DNA of 64,000 nucleotides from Rhodococcus qingshengii JCM 15477 (GTDB taxonomy: Bacteria; Actinomycetota; Actinomycetes; Mycobacteriales; Mycobacteriaceae): the NCBI RefSeq assembly GCF_023221595.1, contig NZ_CP096563.1, positions 1,036,501 to 1,100,500 of the forward strand, written 5' to 3'. A program made the position numbers and the translations under genes. The notes under the pieces were generated by a model, which was not told where the DNA came from, did no database searches, and saw only the letters and a program-made list of their open reading frames with translations. Position 1 is the first letter of the stretch. Every line of letters begins with the position of its first letter. This document shows, in pieces, positions 25,647-34,655 of the stretch.

Positions 25647-25884
25647 TGCTCCCTTGTCCTCCGACTGTTAACACGTGAACCAGTTTTAGGGCCCTAGGTC
25701 CCGGACCAGCGACCCACGGTAGCAGCGAATCTCGTGCTCGCGCGACAGCGCGAAACGGACTGTTCGGTGTGCAATCGCAGGTCACGGTCGGTAGGAGCGA
25801 CAAATGCGACCGCCGCAACCTCCGTTGGAGGCTGCGGCGGGGAGTCCAGTTATCGGCCAGCGAAATTCGGTCGAAGGTATGCGA

Positions 25885-26313
25885 TCAACGAGTCGAGACA
25901 GTTGCCTCGAAGCCGAGGTCGCGTAGCGCCGACTTGAGTTTGGTCTGTGCCTCGTCGAGAGATTCGGGTGACGGCGAGGTGTCGGCGCCACTGATGTCGA
26001 AGTTCCCCATGTCGTATGCGGGGAAAACATGAACGTGAAGATGCGGAACTTCCAGACCTGCGATGAGGAGACCCGCCCGAGGCGCGTCGAACGCCTTCCG
26101 CACGGCTTGGCCGAGGTTGCGGGCAACAGCGGTGACCTTGGCAAAGAGTTCAGGATCCACGTCCTGCCACTGATCGACCTCGGCTCGCGGAACCACAAGC
26201 ACGTGGCCCTGCGTTACCGGCGCGATGGTCAAGAACGCGACGACGTCCTCGTCCTCCCACACGAAACGTCCTGGTAGATCCCCGTTGATGATGGCACTGA
26301 AGACTGAAGGCAT
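25885..26313 (-). CDS. HIT-family nucleotide hydrolase/transferase
   Basis: A 142-residue histidine-triad protein with the motif HLHVHVFP near residue 105, whose histidines act on nucleoside phosphoramidates or dinucleoside polyphosphates. The N-terminal part ([20 protein letters not shown]) is typical of bacterial HIT proteins. M. tuberculosis carries a HIT gene (Rv0759c) just downstream of phoPR, so this is likely its positional counterpart, displaced here by inserted genes. The in vivo substrate is unknown. Confidence 0.92.
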   Translation of the reverse strand: MPSVFSAIINGDLPGRFVWEDEDVVAFLTIAPVTQGHVLVVPRAEVDQWQDVDPELFAKVTAVARNLGQAVRKAFDAPRAGLLIAGLEVPHLHVHVFPAYDMGNFDISGADTSPSPESLDEAQTKLKSALRDLGFEATVSTR

Positions 26314-26400
26314 ACCCCGAGATTAGCCCGCGTCCGGTTGCCAGGAAACTCCCAGGCTGGACGCAGGTTCGTCGGAGCCGGCCCGACAAATCTAGGACGC

Positions 26401-27642
26401 ATGACGACAGAAGCCATGCAGACCGCGGGCAGCACGGACGCAGAGGAGGTCTCCGCGACGACTGTAGTGCTGGACGTGGTCGTCCCGGTATACAACGAAG
26501 AGGCAGGCCTCGAGACGTGCGTGCGGCGCCTGCGCCGGCATTTACGCACGCAGGTGCCATTCTCTGCACGAATTACCATCGCGGACAACGCCAGTGTCGA
26601 CGGCACGTTGGCACTCGCACGTTCCCTCGCCGAAGAATTCGACGACGTCCGGGTCGTCCACCTGGATGCGAAGGGTCGTGGTCGAGCACTGCGGCAGGTA
26701 TGGAGCGACTCCGATGCCGACGTGGTCGCGTACATGGACGTCGACCTCTCGACCGACCTCAACGCCCTGATGCCGTTGATTGCTCCGTTGCTCTCCGGAC
26801 ACTCGGACATCGCCATCGGTTCCCGGCTGGCACGATCGTCCCGCGTGGTGCGCGGCCCCAAGCGTGAGTTCATCTCACGTAGCTACAACCTCATCCTCCG
26901 AAGCGCACTGCATGCTCGCTTCTCCGACGCCCAGTGCGGATTCAAAGCCATGCGCGTCGATGTTGCACGGCAACTACTTCCGCTGGTGGAGGACACCGGG
27001 TGGTTCTTCGATACCGAATTGCTGGTGCTGGCCGAGCGAGCGGGCATGCGGATTCACGAGGTCCCTGTCGACTGGGTGGACGACCCGGACAGTCGGGTGG
27101 ACATCATTGCCACGGCAGTTGCCGACCTCAAAGGTGTGGTCCGTGTCGGGCGAGCACTGTCTACCGGTTCCCTTCCATTGGCCGAGCTCAGGGCAAGTTT
27201 CGGACGTGAACCGTTGGTTCCCGGAGTTCCACGAGGAATGGTCGGGCAGCTCTCACGCTTTGCCGTGGTGGGAGTCATTTCGACGCTCGCGTACGCGCTG
27301 CTCTACCTCGCTCTGCACTCGATCATGGGTGCGCAGTGGGCCAACGCCGTCGCATTGCTGGTGACCGCGGTATTCAACACCGCCGCCAACCGGGCCTTCA
27401 CCTTCGGGATCCGAGGGTCGGAAGGATCCGCTCGTCACCAGATGCAGGGACTGCTCGTGTTCGGGTTCGGTCTACTGCTCACCAGCGGATCATTGTTCGT
27501 GCTCGACGTCATGGCGCCCGATGCTTCCAAGCACGTGGAGCTTGCCGTACTCGTCATCGCCAATCTTGTTGCCACAGTCAGTCGATTCATCGCACTGCGC
27601 TGGGTGTTTCGCACCGCACAATCCGTAGGAGCCAATCGATGA
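26401..27642 (+). CDS. Family 2 glycosyltransferase fused to a GtrA-like membrane domain
   Basis: A 413-residue two-domain protein. Residues about 25-265 are a family 2 glycosyltransferase of the dolichol-phosphate mannose synthase type (VVVPVYNEEAG, NASVDGTLALA, the DxD site in YMDVDLSTD, GFKAMR). Residues about 280-405 hold four membrane helices of the GtrA type (QLSRFAVVGVISTLAYALLY, NRAFTFG). Such proteins load a sugar from a nucleotide sugar onto polyprenyl phosphate and pass it to the outer face. The stop overlaps the next gene by four bases (ATGA), and that gene encodes the kind of membrane transferase that would use the lipid-linked sugar. ATG 26401 is chosen over a longer frame that opens inside the HIT promoter. 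Confidence 0.9.
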   Translation: MTTEAMQTAGSTDAEEVSATTVVLDVVVPVYNEEAGLETCVRRLRRHLRTQVPFSARITIADNASVDGTLALARSLAEEFDDVRVVHLDAKGRGRALRQVWSDSDADVVAYMDVDLSTDLNALMPLIAPLLSGHSDIAIGSRLARSSRVVRGPKREFISRSYNLILRSALHARFSDAQCGFKAMRVDVARQLLPLVEDTGWFFDTELLVLAERAGMRIHEVPVDWVDDPDSRVDIIATAVADLKGVVRVGRALSTGSLPLAELRASFGREPLVPGVPRGMVGQLSRFAVVGVISTLAYALLYLALHSIMGAQWANAVALLVTAVFNTAANRAFTFGIRGSEGSARHQMQGLLVFGFGLLLTSGSLFVLDVMAPDASKHVELAVLVIANLVATVSRFIALRWVFRTAQSVGANR

Positions 27643-29783
27643 CCGCCACTGCAGAGACACTCGCCGCGCCGCTGCCAGCGCCGGAACCGCAACGTCAGGT
27701 GCGCTGGGAACCGTGGGCGCTGGGAGTGTTGTTAGTGGGCACCGGAGTTGCCTACATCTGGGGCCTGGGCGCGTCCGGATGGGCCAACTCGTTCTATGCC
27801 GCTGCGGTACAGGCAGGTTCGGTGTCGTGGAAGGCTTTCTTCTTCGGCTCCTCGGACGCTGCAAACTCGATCACCGTCGACAAGCCGCCCATGTCCCTGT
27901 GGTTGATGTCGCTGTCGGTTCGCATCTTCGGACTCAATTCCTGGGCGATGTTGGTGCCGCAGGCACTCCTCGGGGTCGGATCGGTTGCACTGTTGTGGGG
28001 AACGGTTCGACGGTATTTCGGTGCGGCCGCCGGCCTCCTCGCGGGCCTGGTACTTGCGCTCACACCCGTAGCGGCGCTGATGTTCCGGTTCAACAACCCG
28101 GATGCTCTGCTGGTGCTCCTGATGATCGCAGCAGTGTGGGCGATGATGCGCGCCGTGCAGGACGGCCGCACCCGCTGGCTCGTGTTGGTCGGTATCTTCT
28201 GCGGATTCGGTTTCCTGACAAAGCAATTACAGGTCATGCTGGTAGTTCCACCGCTGGCGCTCACCTATCTGATCGCCGGACCGCCGAAACTGGGTAAGCG
28301 CGTACTCCAACTGTTCGCGGCACTGGGCGGACTGATCGTCTCCGCCGGATGGTGGTTGGCAATCGTCGAACTGTGGCCGGCCGACTCGCGTCCGTGGATC
28401 GGTGGTTCACAGAACAATTCGATTCTCGAACTGACGCTCGGCTACAACGGGCTCGGGCGCTTGAGCGGCAACGAGACCGGAAGCGTCGGCGGCGGAATGC
28501 GCGGTGCTGGTGATGCCGCGGCCGGCGCTGCTGCGGGCGGTTTCCCAGGTATGGGCGAGGCCGCGGGTGGTATGGCCGGGGGAGGTATGGCACCAGGTGG
28601 TGCGGCCGGCGGTGGTATGTGGGGGAGTACCGGTATTACCCGACTGTTCGAATCGGCCCAGGGCGGACAGATCGCCTGGTTGATTCCTGCTGCGCTGATA
28701 CTTCTGGTGGCTGGAATCGTGCTGCGAGGCAGGGCACCCCGCGCTGATACACAGCGCGCGTCATTCATCGTCTGGGGACTGTGGCTGTTGGTGACCGGAC
28801 TGACCTTCAGTTTCATGGCGGGAATCTTCCACGCCTACTACACCGTTGCGCTTGCGCCGGCGATCGCCGCGCTGATCGGTTCAGGATCGGTAGTGGCGTG
28901 GCGTCATCGTGACGTCCTCTGGGTTCGCATCATTCTGGCGGTGTCCTTGGCCGCAACCGTCGCGATGGCGTGGGTACTGCTCGGACGCTCGCCTTCGTTC
29001 GTACCGTGGCTTCGCTGGACCATTCTGGTGGTCGGCATCGTCAGCGCCGTGGCAGTGCTGATGCCGGCAGTGACGCGAGGTCGATTGGCTGTGGGAGTGA
29101 TTCTCGCAGCGATCTTCACCGGTCTGGCAGGTCCGACTGCATACGCGATCGACACGATCAACACTCCGCATACCGGTTCCATAGTTTCGGCCGGACCGAG
29201 CGTCGAAGGTGGAATGGGCGGGCCCGGCGGTGGCCGCGGAGGCTTCGGTGGATTCGGTGGCACGGCTGATGGCGGTAACCGTCGGACTGACGGGGCTGGG
29301 ACCGGAATGCCGGGCACGCCCCCTGTAGGAATGGGTCAGATGCCCGGTGGTGCAACAGTTCCGGGCGGTACCACGCCGACCACCGACGGGACGCGAGGCG
29401 CAATGGGAGGCGGTGCCGGTGGTCTACTGCAGGGCAGCACGCCGGGAGCCGCTGTTGTGTCCACTCTCGAAGAGAACTCCGACCAGTTCACTTGGGTAGC
29501 CGCGGCAATCGGGTCCAACAGCGCATCGGGATATCAGCTTGCGACGCAGTCACCGGTCATGGCTATCGGAGGGTTCAACGGGAGCGATCCGTCGCCGACG
29601 CTCGCGCAGTTCCAGCAGTACGTGGCAGAGGGCAAGATTCACTTCTTCATCGCCGGCGGTGGGATGGGTGGCGGTATGAACGCCGAAGGCACCGCTACCG
29701 CCATCTCGACGTGGGTGACCGAAAACTTCACCGCCACAACGGTGGACGGAGTAACCCTCTACGACTTGACGGTTGCAGGCTGA
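27639..29783 (+). CDS. Family 39 (ArnT/PMT-like) membrane glycosyltransferase with Gly-rich insertions
   Basis: A 714-residue integral membrane glycosyltransferase of the GT39/ArnT-like clan, which takes sugars from polyprenyl phosphate on the outer face of the membrane. The N-terminus has the first helix and extracytoplasmic loop with the acidic motif ITVDKPPMSLWL, near residue 85. About eleven hydrophobic segments follow. Two low-complexity Gly/Met/Ala-rich stretches interrupt it, about residues 276-331 and 523-604, probably in outer loops. A folded C-terminal domain of about 110 residues follows the second. It is translationally coupled to the GT2-GtrA gene, which should make its lipid-linked donor. 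The acceptor (lipoglycan, protein or wall polymer) is not known. Confidence 0.88.
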   Translation: MTATAETLAAPLPAPEPQRQVRWEPWALGVLLVGTGVAYIWGLGASGWANSFYAAAVQAGSVSWKAFFFGSSDAANSITVDKPPMSLWLMSLSVRIFGLNSWAMLVPQALLGVGSVALLWGTVRRYFGAAAGLLAGLVLALTPVAALMFRFNNPDALLVLLMIAAVWAMMRAVQDGRTRWLVLVGIFCGFGFLTKQLQVMLVVPPLALTYLIAGPPKLGKRVLQLFAALGGLIVSAGWWLAIVELWPADSRPWIGGSQNNSILELTLGYNGLGRLSGNETGSVGGGMRGAGDAAAGAAAGGFPGMGEAAGGMAGGGMAPGGAAGGGMWGSTGITRLFESAQGGQIAWLIPAALILLVAGIVLRGRAPRADTQRASFIVWGLWLLVTGLTFSFMAGIFHAYYTVALAPAIAALIGSGSVVAWRHRDVLWVRIILAVSLAATVAMAWVLLGRSPSFVPWLRWTILVVGIVSAVAVLMPAVTRGRLAVGVILAAIFTGLAGPTAYAIDTINTPHTGSIVSAGPSVEGGMGGPGGGRGGFGGFGGTADGGNRRTDGAGTGMPGTPPVGMGQMPGGATVPGGTTPTTDGTRGAMGGGAGGLLQGSTPGAAVVSTLEENSDQFTWVAAAIGSNSASGYQLATQSPVMAIGGFNGSDPSPTLAQFQQYVAEGKIHFFIAGGGMGGGMNAEGTATAISTWVTENFTATTVDGVTLYDLTVAG

Positions 29784-29796
29784 CCAACAGGAACGC

Positions 29797-29843
29797 ACGC
29801 CAGGTCCGCATCGGAGGTGCTTCCTCCGATGCGGACCTGGCGT
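29797..29843. terminator. Bidirectional terminator, 21-bp perfect stem
   Basis: A perfect 21-bp inverted repeat (ACGCCAGGTCCGCATC... at 29797-29817 and its complement at 29823-29843) with a five-base loop, 13 bases after the glycosyltransferase stop and 25 bases before the convergent DUF222-HNH stop. It is the longest perfect hairpin in the window, but there is no T run on either side. Confidence 0.8.
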
Positions 29844-29868
29844 GAAGTTGTATGCCTGAGGTTCGTCC

Positions 29869-31173
29869 TCAGGTTTTGAAGGTGGTGTTCGCCGGCCGCG
29901 GGTGCTGCTGCGGGTCGATCGAGGGTGGCGGGATGAACCACGGTTTGTTGTCGACACCGATTCGGATCACCCATTTCCCGACGAACCCGGCTTTTCGGTG
30001 CATCAACCGATGATGTGAACGGCACAGCAGCACCAGGTTGTTCATCACCGTCGGGCCACCGTTCGCCCAGTGCCGGATATGGTGCGCATCCGTCCAGGCG
30101 GGTACGCACGTGCAGCCGGGGAACGCGCAGCCTCTGTCGCGGGCAATCAACGCAGTCCGTTGTTCGGCGGTGACCAACCTCTTCCCTGGTTTCGCATCGA
30201 GCGGCGCGCCGTGATCGTCGAGCAGAACGGTGGAGAGGAAACAATCACACCCGAGAAGCCTGGTCTGCGATACGGACAGCGGGCCCAGCCAGGGCATGTG
30301 CCCGACATCAAGATCAGACACAGCCACTCCACCATCAGCCATGGAGGGTGTTGCGGCGCAGTCCCGATGCTCCGCCAGATCCCGAGCAGCGATGTGCACA
30401 TTCACGTGCGGACGCTGACCACCATCGATTCCGGTCTTGGCGCAATCGAGATAGCGGCGGATCAGTTCGGTGAACCCGTCCGCCGTGCGCTTCGCCGTCG
30501 ACCGAGCATCCGGGGTTCCATCGGGTGCCGGGGTGGGCATCGTCAGATTCGACAACGCCGACAGCAGCATTTCCCCGGTCAGGGCGTCGAAATCGCCGCG
30601 CACCACCACCCGACCGTTCAATGTCGACGCGATCCGCAACTCATTGAGATCGACATCCTCGGCGGGCGGGATCTCATCCGATTCGAACAACCGCTCCAGG
30701 GTCGCGATCACGTTCCGCACTTTCGTCGTCGTCGCCTCCACACCCGACGCAGCAGCCAACAACAAATCGATGCACTTCGGTAATGCCTCCTCCGGCATGC
30801 CTTTCGGCGGTGACTCGCAGAACGCCACGATCAACACGGCATGATCGAAGGAGCAATCCCCACCATCGAACCGAGCCGCCACCGCCGGAAACGGCCGCAA
30901 CGCCGCACCCAACGCGGCGATCTTCTTCCCGTCCCGAACCTGCAGCATCGTGTTGGCCGCCAACCACGCACCCACTCCGCGGCTGGCAATCACCTGATCA
31001 TCGGAACGCAACGACAAACCGTCCACCACCGCCACCCGCAGAGCCTCGAGACGCAGAATCTCCGCACTCGCCTCGACAGCAGCGGTACGCAACTCAGAAG
31101 CAGACAACTGCCACAGGCGTCCGCGTAACCCCACCGCAGAACCAGACACCACGTCCGACAACAAGACACTCAT
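29869..31173 (-). CDS. DUF222 (13E12-repeat) and HNH endonuclease domain protein
   Basis: A 434-residue protein of the actinobacterial 13E12/DUF222 family. A helical DUF222 region (about residues 15-310) precedes a C-terminal HNH nuclease site (GCAFPGCTCVPAWTDAHHIR, then NLVLLCRSHHRLMH), with two Cys pairs for a structural metal. ATG 31173 is chosen: a longer frame starting at 31212 would begin inside the SOS box described next. These genes occur in many copies in mycobacteria and rhodococci and may be mobile or damage-linked nucleases; the cleavage target is not established. The codon use looks like that of the neighbours. Confidence 0.9.
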   Translation of the reverse strand: MSVLLSDVVSGSAVGLRGRLWQLSASELRTAAVEASAEILRLEALRVAVVDGLSLRSDDQVIASRGVGAWLAANTMLQVRDGKKIAALGAALRPFPAVAARFDGGDCSFDHAVLIVAFCESPPKGMPEEALPKCIDLLLAAASGVEATTTKVRNVIATLERLFESDEIPPAEDVDLNELRIASTLNGRVVVRGDFDALTGEMLLSALSNLTMPTPAPDGTPDARSTAKRTADGFTELIRRYLDCAKTGIDGGQRPHVNVHIAARDLAEHRDCAATPSMADGGVAVSDLDVGHMPWLGPLSVSQTRLLGCDCFLSTVLLDDHGAPLDAKPGKRLVTAEQRTALIARDRGCAFPGCTCVPAWTDAHHIRHWANGGPTVMNNLVLLCRSHHRLMHRKAGFVGKWVIRIGVDNKPWFIPPPSIDPQQHPRPANTTFKT

Positions 31174-31204
31174 TGAATCCCCCGATCCCCTGCCCAAATC
31201 ATAC

Positions 31205-31220
31205 TCGAACATACGTTCGG
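31205..31220. promoter_or_regulatory. LexA (SOS) box upstream of the DUF222-HNH gene
   Basis: TCGAAC-ATAC-GTTCGG matches 11 of 12 fixed positions of the actinobacterial SOS box TCGAAC-N4-GTTCGA. It lies 32 bases upstream of the nuclease start, so LexA would overlap the promoter and the gene would be induced by DNA damage. Confidence 0.82.
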
Positions 31221-31243
31221 GTCAAGGGTCGATTTCGCAGGGG

Positions 31244-31891
31244 CTAAGCGCTGATACTGTCGAGGTCGTGGACCACGTCGCAGCAGGCGCCGAGTAATTC
31301 GCGATCATGGCTGATGAGTAATACACCGACGCCGGTTTCGGCGGCGCGACTCTCGATCAACCGAATGAGCGCTGCCGTCGTGGCGGCGTCGAGCATCGCC
31401 GTCGCCTCGTCACAGATGAGGTATTTCGGTTGTTGCGCCAGCGATCTCGCCAGGCAGGCGCGCTGTAGTTGGCCGTCGCTCACCTGGTGTGGTCTGCGCG
31501 ACAAGAGATCGGGAGTGAGGCCCACTTCTGCTGCCAGCGCGGCCACATCGATTGACCTACTGGCAATGTCACCGGGTTGGCCGATGATCGAGGCGAGCGT
31601 CTGCCGAGGGTCGGTCGATGCGCGAGGTGACTGAAACAGCATGGACACCGTGCCGCGTAGTGCCGCGGGTACCGAGAATTTGGTACCCACAACGGGTGAT
31701 CCGTCGATCCGCACTTCGCCTGACCACGGTGCATCCAGCGAAGCGAGAATCCTTGCAAGTGTTGATTTTCCGGTGCCCGAAGGCCCGGTCAGGCCGATCA
31801 GCTTTCCCGACGGAATCTCGAGCGAGACGTTCTCGAGAACTGGCCGGTTGCGACGGTAACCGCTGGTGATTCCCAGAGCTTGCAGACTCAT
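31244..31891 (-). CDS. ABC transporter ATPase (second ATPase of an Opp/Dpp/Nik-type system)
   Basis: A 215-residue ATP-binding cassette: Walker A GPSGTGKST, a signature loop degenerate to VSDGQ (usually LSGGQ), Walker B YLICDEATAMLD and the switch His in LLISHD. It is short for this class, as in the NikE/CntF-like ATPases, and lacks the C-terminal oligopeptide extension of DppF. ATG 31891 is adopted; the frame upstream reads through the previous gene. It is the last of five genes of the importer and would pair with the ATPase before it. Confidence 0.88.
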   Translation of the reverse strand: MSLQALGITSGYRRNRPVLENVSLEIPSGKLIGLTGPSGTGKSTLARILASLDAPWSGEVRIDGSPVVGTKFSVPAALRGTVSMLFQSPRASTDPRQTLASIIGQPGDIASRSIDVAALAAEVGLTPDLLSRRPHQVSDGQLQRACLARSLAQQPKYLICDEATAMLDAATTAALIRLIESRAAETGVGVLLISHDRELLGACCDVVHDLDSISA

Positions 31892-31892
31892 G

Positions 31893-32810
31893 TCAGCCCA
31901 CCTTCCGCAGCGTTCGGTACGTGCGGTCACCCAATGTGACGAGTTCGGTCGGGCCACCGGATTGTTTCGACTCCGGGCGTCGTAGGTGATAGACGCACTC
32001 CTTGGGGAGATCGGTGAGTTGCGGTGGCGATCCCGGCATGGGAGTCAAACCTCTGGAAGGTAAGGCGCCGAGAAGGTCTCGGGTGTAATCGTGAAGCGGA
32101 TCTTTGAACACCAGCGCGGCCGGACCGGTCTCCATGATGCGTGATGCGTACATGACGGCAAGTCGATCAGCGACACCGCTGCGGGTGAGGGATGCCAGGT
32201 CATGGGTGATGAGCAGGACCGCCGCTCCGGCGTCCGCGCACTCTCGAAGTAATCCCATGACGTGGTCGGTGAGTTCGCGGTCGAGGTTGGCGGTGGGTTC
32301 GTCTGCGACGATCACCGACGGATTCCCGGCCAGCGCACCGGCAATGGCCACGCGTTGCGCCATGCCGCCCGACAGTTCGTGCGGGTAGCAGTCCAGGGCC
32401 GACGGTTCGAGTCCGACGCGAAGTGCCAAGGCATCGCAAGTGTGATCGCTGCCGAGTGCGTCGATCGTCTCCTGTAGCTGCGATCGCGCAGTGCGGACGG
32501 GGGTGAGATGTGTTGCGGCGGATTGTGGAACGAGAGCCACGTGCCGCCCACGGAACGCGGCGCCGGAGAAGACGTCGATCTCGAGGTCCGGTGTTCCGAC
32601 GGTGACCGTTCCGGTTCGAGAAGCATTCGGCGGCAACATGTTCATGACCGAGGTGGCGATGATCGACTTGCCACACCCCGATTCCCCGACAAGTGCGGTC
32701 ACCGTGCCAGCTTGAACGTCGAGGTCGATGTCGCTCGCAGCGTGAACTACCGATCCTCCGAGTAGAGGGATCCTGACGGTGAGAGATTCGATGCGCAGGC
32801 CGTGGTTCAC
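31893..32810 (-). CDS. ABC transporter ATPase (first ATPase of an Opp/Dpp/Nik-type system)
   Basis: A 305-residue ABC ATPase with Walker A GESGCGKSI (Ile where Ser/Thr is usual after the Ser), signature LSGGM, Walker B VIVADEPTANLD and LLITHD. The C-terminal oligopeptide-transport extension is present (YTRDLLGALPSRGL, KECVYHLRR), as in DppD/OppD. GTG 32810 overlaps the permease stop by four bases (GTGA). With the other ATPase it powers the permease pair encoded just upstream. Confidence 0.88.
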   Translation of the reverse strand: MNHGLRIESLTVRIPLLGGSVVHAASDIDLDVQAGTVTALVGESGCGKSIIATSVMNMLPPNASRTGTVTVGTPDLEIDVFSGAAFRGRHVALVPQSAATHLTPVRTARSQLQETIDALGSDHTCDALALRVGLEPSALDCYPHELSGGMAQRVAIAGALAGNPSVIVADEPTANLDRELTDHVMGLLRECADAGAAVLLITHDLASLTRSGVADRLAVMYASRIMETGPAALVFKDPLHDYTRDLLGALPSRGLTPMPGSPPQLTDLPKECVYHLRRPESKQSGGPTELVTLGDRTYRTLRKVG

Positions 32811-33628
32811 AGTCGCAACTCCGAAGGTCGAGGGGGCGTGAGCATCGACCGCAGGGCCGAACCGGCGACGGCAACTGCGACGGTGGCGATCACGAGAACT
32901 GCGGCGGGGAATACCAGCGTCCACCAACCGCCGAGGAGCAGAGAACCGCGTGCCTCTTCGAGAAGCGTCCCGAGACTGGGCTTGTGCGGGGGAAGGCCGA
33001 ATCCCAGGAAGGACAACGTCGATTCGTGCCAGACGGCGTGGGGCAGCAGGAGAACGACTGCGATCAAAGCCTGTGGCGCCGTCGCCGGCACGAGGTGGCG
33101 CATGATCACGTGACGTCGACTGGCTCCCGCGAGAATGGCGGCGTCGATGTAGGGACGGTCGCGCAGACTCAAGATCTCGGAGCGGATGATCCGGGCCACT
33201 TGGGTCCAGTGGGTCAGTGCGATCGAAAGCACGATGGCGGCAATGCTTCCACGGAACATCGCGACGATGACGATGCCGAGCAACAGGTGGGGGAGTGCGT
33301 TGACGGCATCGGTGCCGCGCATGACGAACCTGTCCACCCAGCCGCCGACCAGTCCGGCCGTAGTGCCAACGGCGACGCCGATCACCGTGGCGAGCAGCGC
33401 GCAGGCGAGTGCGATCAGAAGTGAGGTTCTGATGCCTGCAGCTATGCGCACGAATAGATCTCGGCCCGCCGAGTCAGTTCCGAACGGGTGATCGAACGAC
33501 GGAGCCAGGCGAGCCGCCGAGAAGTCTGTGACTCGGTCGTCGACGTCGGCCAACCATGGGACCAACGCCGCGTACAGCGCCACGAGGATCAGCACGCCGA
33601 CGGCGATCTTGAAGCGTCGTTCAGCCAT
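32807..33628 (-). CDS. ABC transporter permease, DppC/NikC type
   Basis: A 273-residue inner-membrane permease of the DppC family: an N-terminal helix, a periplasmic segment ending in HPFGTDSAGRDLFVRI (the DppC N-terminal motif), then about five helices with the ATPase-contact loop YIDAAILAGASRRHVIMRHL. It overlaps the DppB-like gene by eight bases and the ATPase gene by four, so all are translated in series. Substrate cannot be told from the permease. Confidence 0.9.
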   Translation of the reverse strand: MAERRFKIAVGVLILVALYAALVPWLADVDDRVTDFSAARLAPSFDHPFGTDSAGRDLFVRIAAGIRTSLLIALACALLATVIGVAVGTTAGLVGGWVDRFVMRGTDAVNALPHLLLGIVIVAMFRGSIAAIVLSIALTHWTQVARIIRSEILSLRDRPYIDAAILAGASRRHVIMRHLVPATAPQALIAVVLLLPHAVWHESTLSFLGFGLPPHKPSLGTLLEEARGSLLLGGWWTLVFPAAVLVIATVAVAVAGSALRSMLTPPRPSELRL

Positions 33629-34655
33629 CGGTACTCACTCTCGGGTCGAGTACTGCAACGAGGACGTCGGCAATCAGTGAGCCGAGCATGACCGTCAATG
33701 TCGTACCGACGGTGAGGAACGCGAGCAGTGCCATGTCGAGGTCACGGGCTGACGAGACGATGGCGCCGGCGATCCCTGGCCAACTGAAGACCTCTTCCAC
33801 CAGCACTGCCCCGACTATCAGCTCGGGCAGTCGCACGCCGACGATGTTCACGAAAGGCGCCAGTGAGGTCGGCAGTATGTGGCGTTTCGTGATGGTCGGC
33901 GTCGGGATTCCGCGTGCTACGGCGCCCGCGACAAATCCCTCACTTTTCGAACCCACGACGGATTCTCGGACCGCGAGTAGGAGCCACGGCATCTGCGAGA
34001 TGGAGAGGACCGTCACCGGTAGGACCAAGTGCCGGATCACCTGTCCCGGTGTGGGATCGGCACCCCCGTCGGTCAACCCGGCGACCGGGAGCCAGCCGAG
34101 AGTCAACGCGAAGAGCGCGATGGCACCCAGCGACAAGACAAACGGCGGAAGTCCTTGGACCACGACGCTCAGCCCGGACACGGTCTTGTCCAAGAATCCT
34201 CCACTGCGGATTCCGGCGAGAACACCGAGTGTCAGCGAGGCGAGAATCGCGATGAGGAGTGAGATACCGACCAGCAGCAGGGTCCATGGCAGACGCTCGG
34301 AGATAACTTGGGAAACAGGCTGATTGAACGATCTGGAGATCCCGAGATCACCGGTGAACACGCCCTGGAGCCAATTCCAGTACGTGCTGTACCAGGGGTT
34401 GTCGAAACCCATCTGATCGGCGATCAACGCTTTGTCCGCGTCGCTGGTCGTCATGTATCGCGTGCCCAGGTAGCCGACAAGTGGATCGAACGGTGAGATC
34501 GCGGCGGCGGCAAAGAGTCCCGCGGACACCACGGCGATCACCGGCACGATGAACAACGCCCGCCGACCGACCATCGTGAGGATGGCCTTTCGGCGGGAGT
34601 TGCCACGGTGGTCGAGCGATTGCCTCGCGTCTACCCGAACGTCGACCGCTGTCAT
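33621..34655 (-). CDS. ABC transporter permease, DppB/NikB type
   Basis: A 344-residue permease of the DppB family with six helices. The first is followed by an extracytoplasmic stretch containing LGISRSFNQPVSQVI, and the EAA loop reads GFVAGAVARGIPTPTITKRH. It starts at ATG 34655, overlapping the binding-protein stop by four bases (ATGA). It forms the membrane channel with the DppC-like partner. The N-terminal 35 residues are a hydrophilic extension of low conservation. Confidence 0.9.
   Translation of the reverse strand: MTAVDVRVDARQSLDHRGNSRRKAILTMVGRRALFIVPVIAVVSAGLFAAAAISPFDPLVGYLGTRYMTTSDADKALIADQMGFDNPWYSTYWNWLQGVFTGDLGISRSFNQPVSQVISERLPWTLLLVGISLLIAILASLTLGVLAGIRSGGFLDKTVSGLSVVVQGLPPFVLSLGAIALFALTLGWLPVAGLTDGGADPTPGQVIRHLVLPVTVLSISQMPWLLLAVRESVVGSKSEGFVAGAVARGIPTPTITKRHILPTSLAPFVNIVGVRLPELIVGAVLVEEVFSWPGIAGAIVSSARDLDMALLAFLTVGTTLTVMLGSLIADVLVAVLDPRVSTDG

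Noticed and set aside
24033..25697. A 554-codon plus-strand frame opposite the serine hydrolase and the TetR gene
   Set aside because: It spans two genes on the other strand whose motifs are complete; it carries no recognisable domain.
31174..31212. A longer N-terminus for the DUF222-HNH protein from 31212
   Set aside because: It would begin inside the SOS box and leave no promoter; ATG 31173 has a GGGGA ribosome site.
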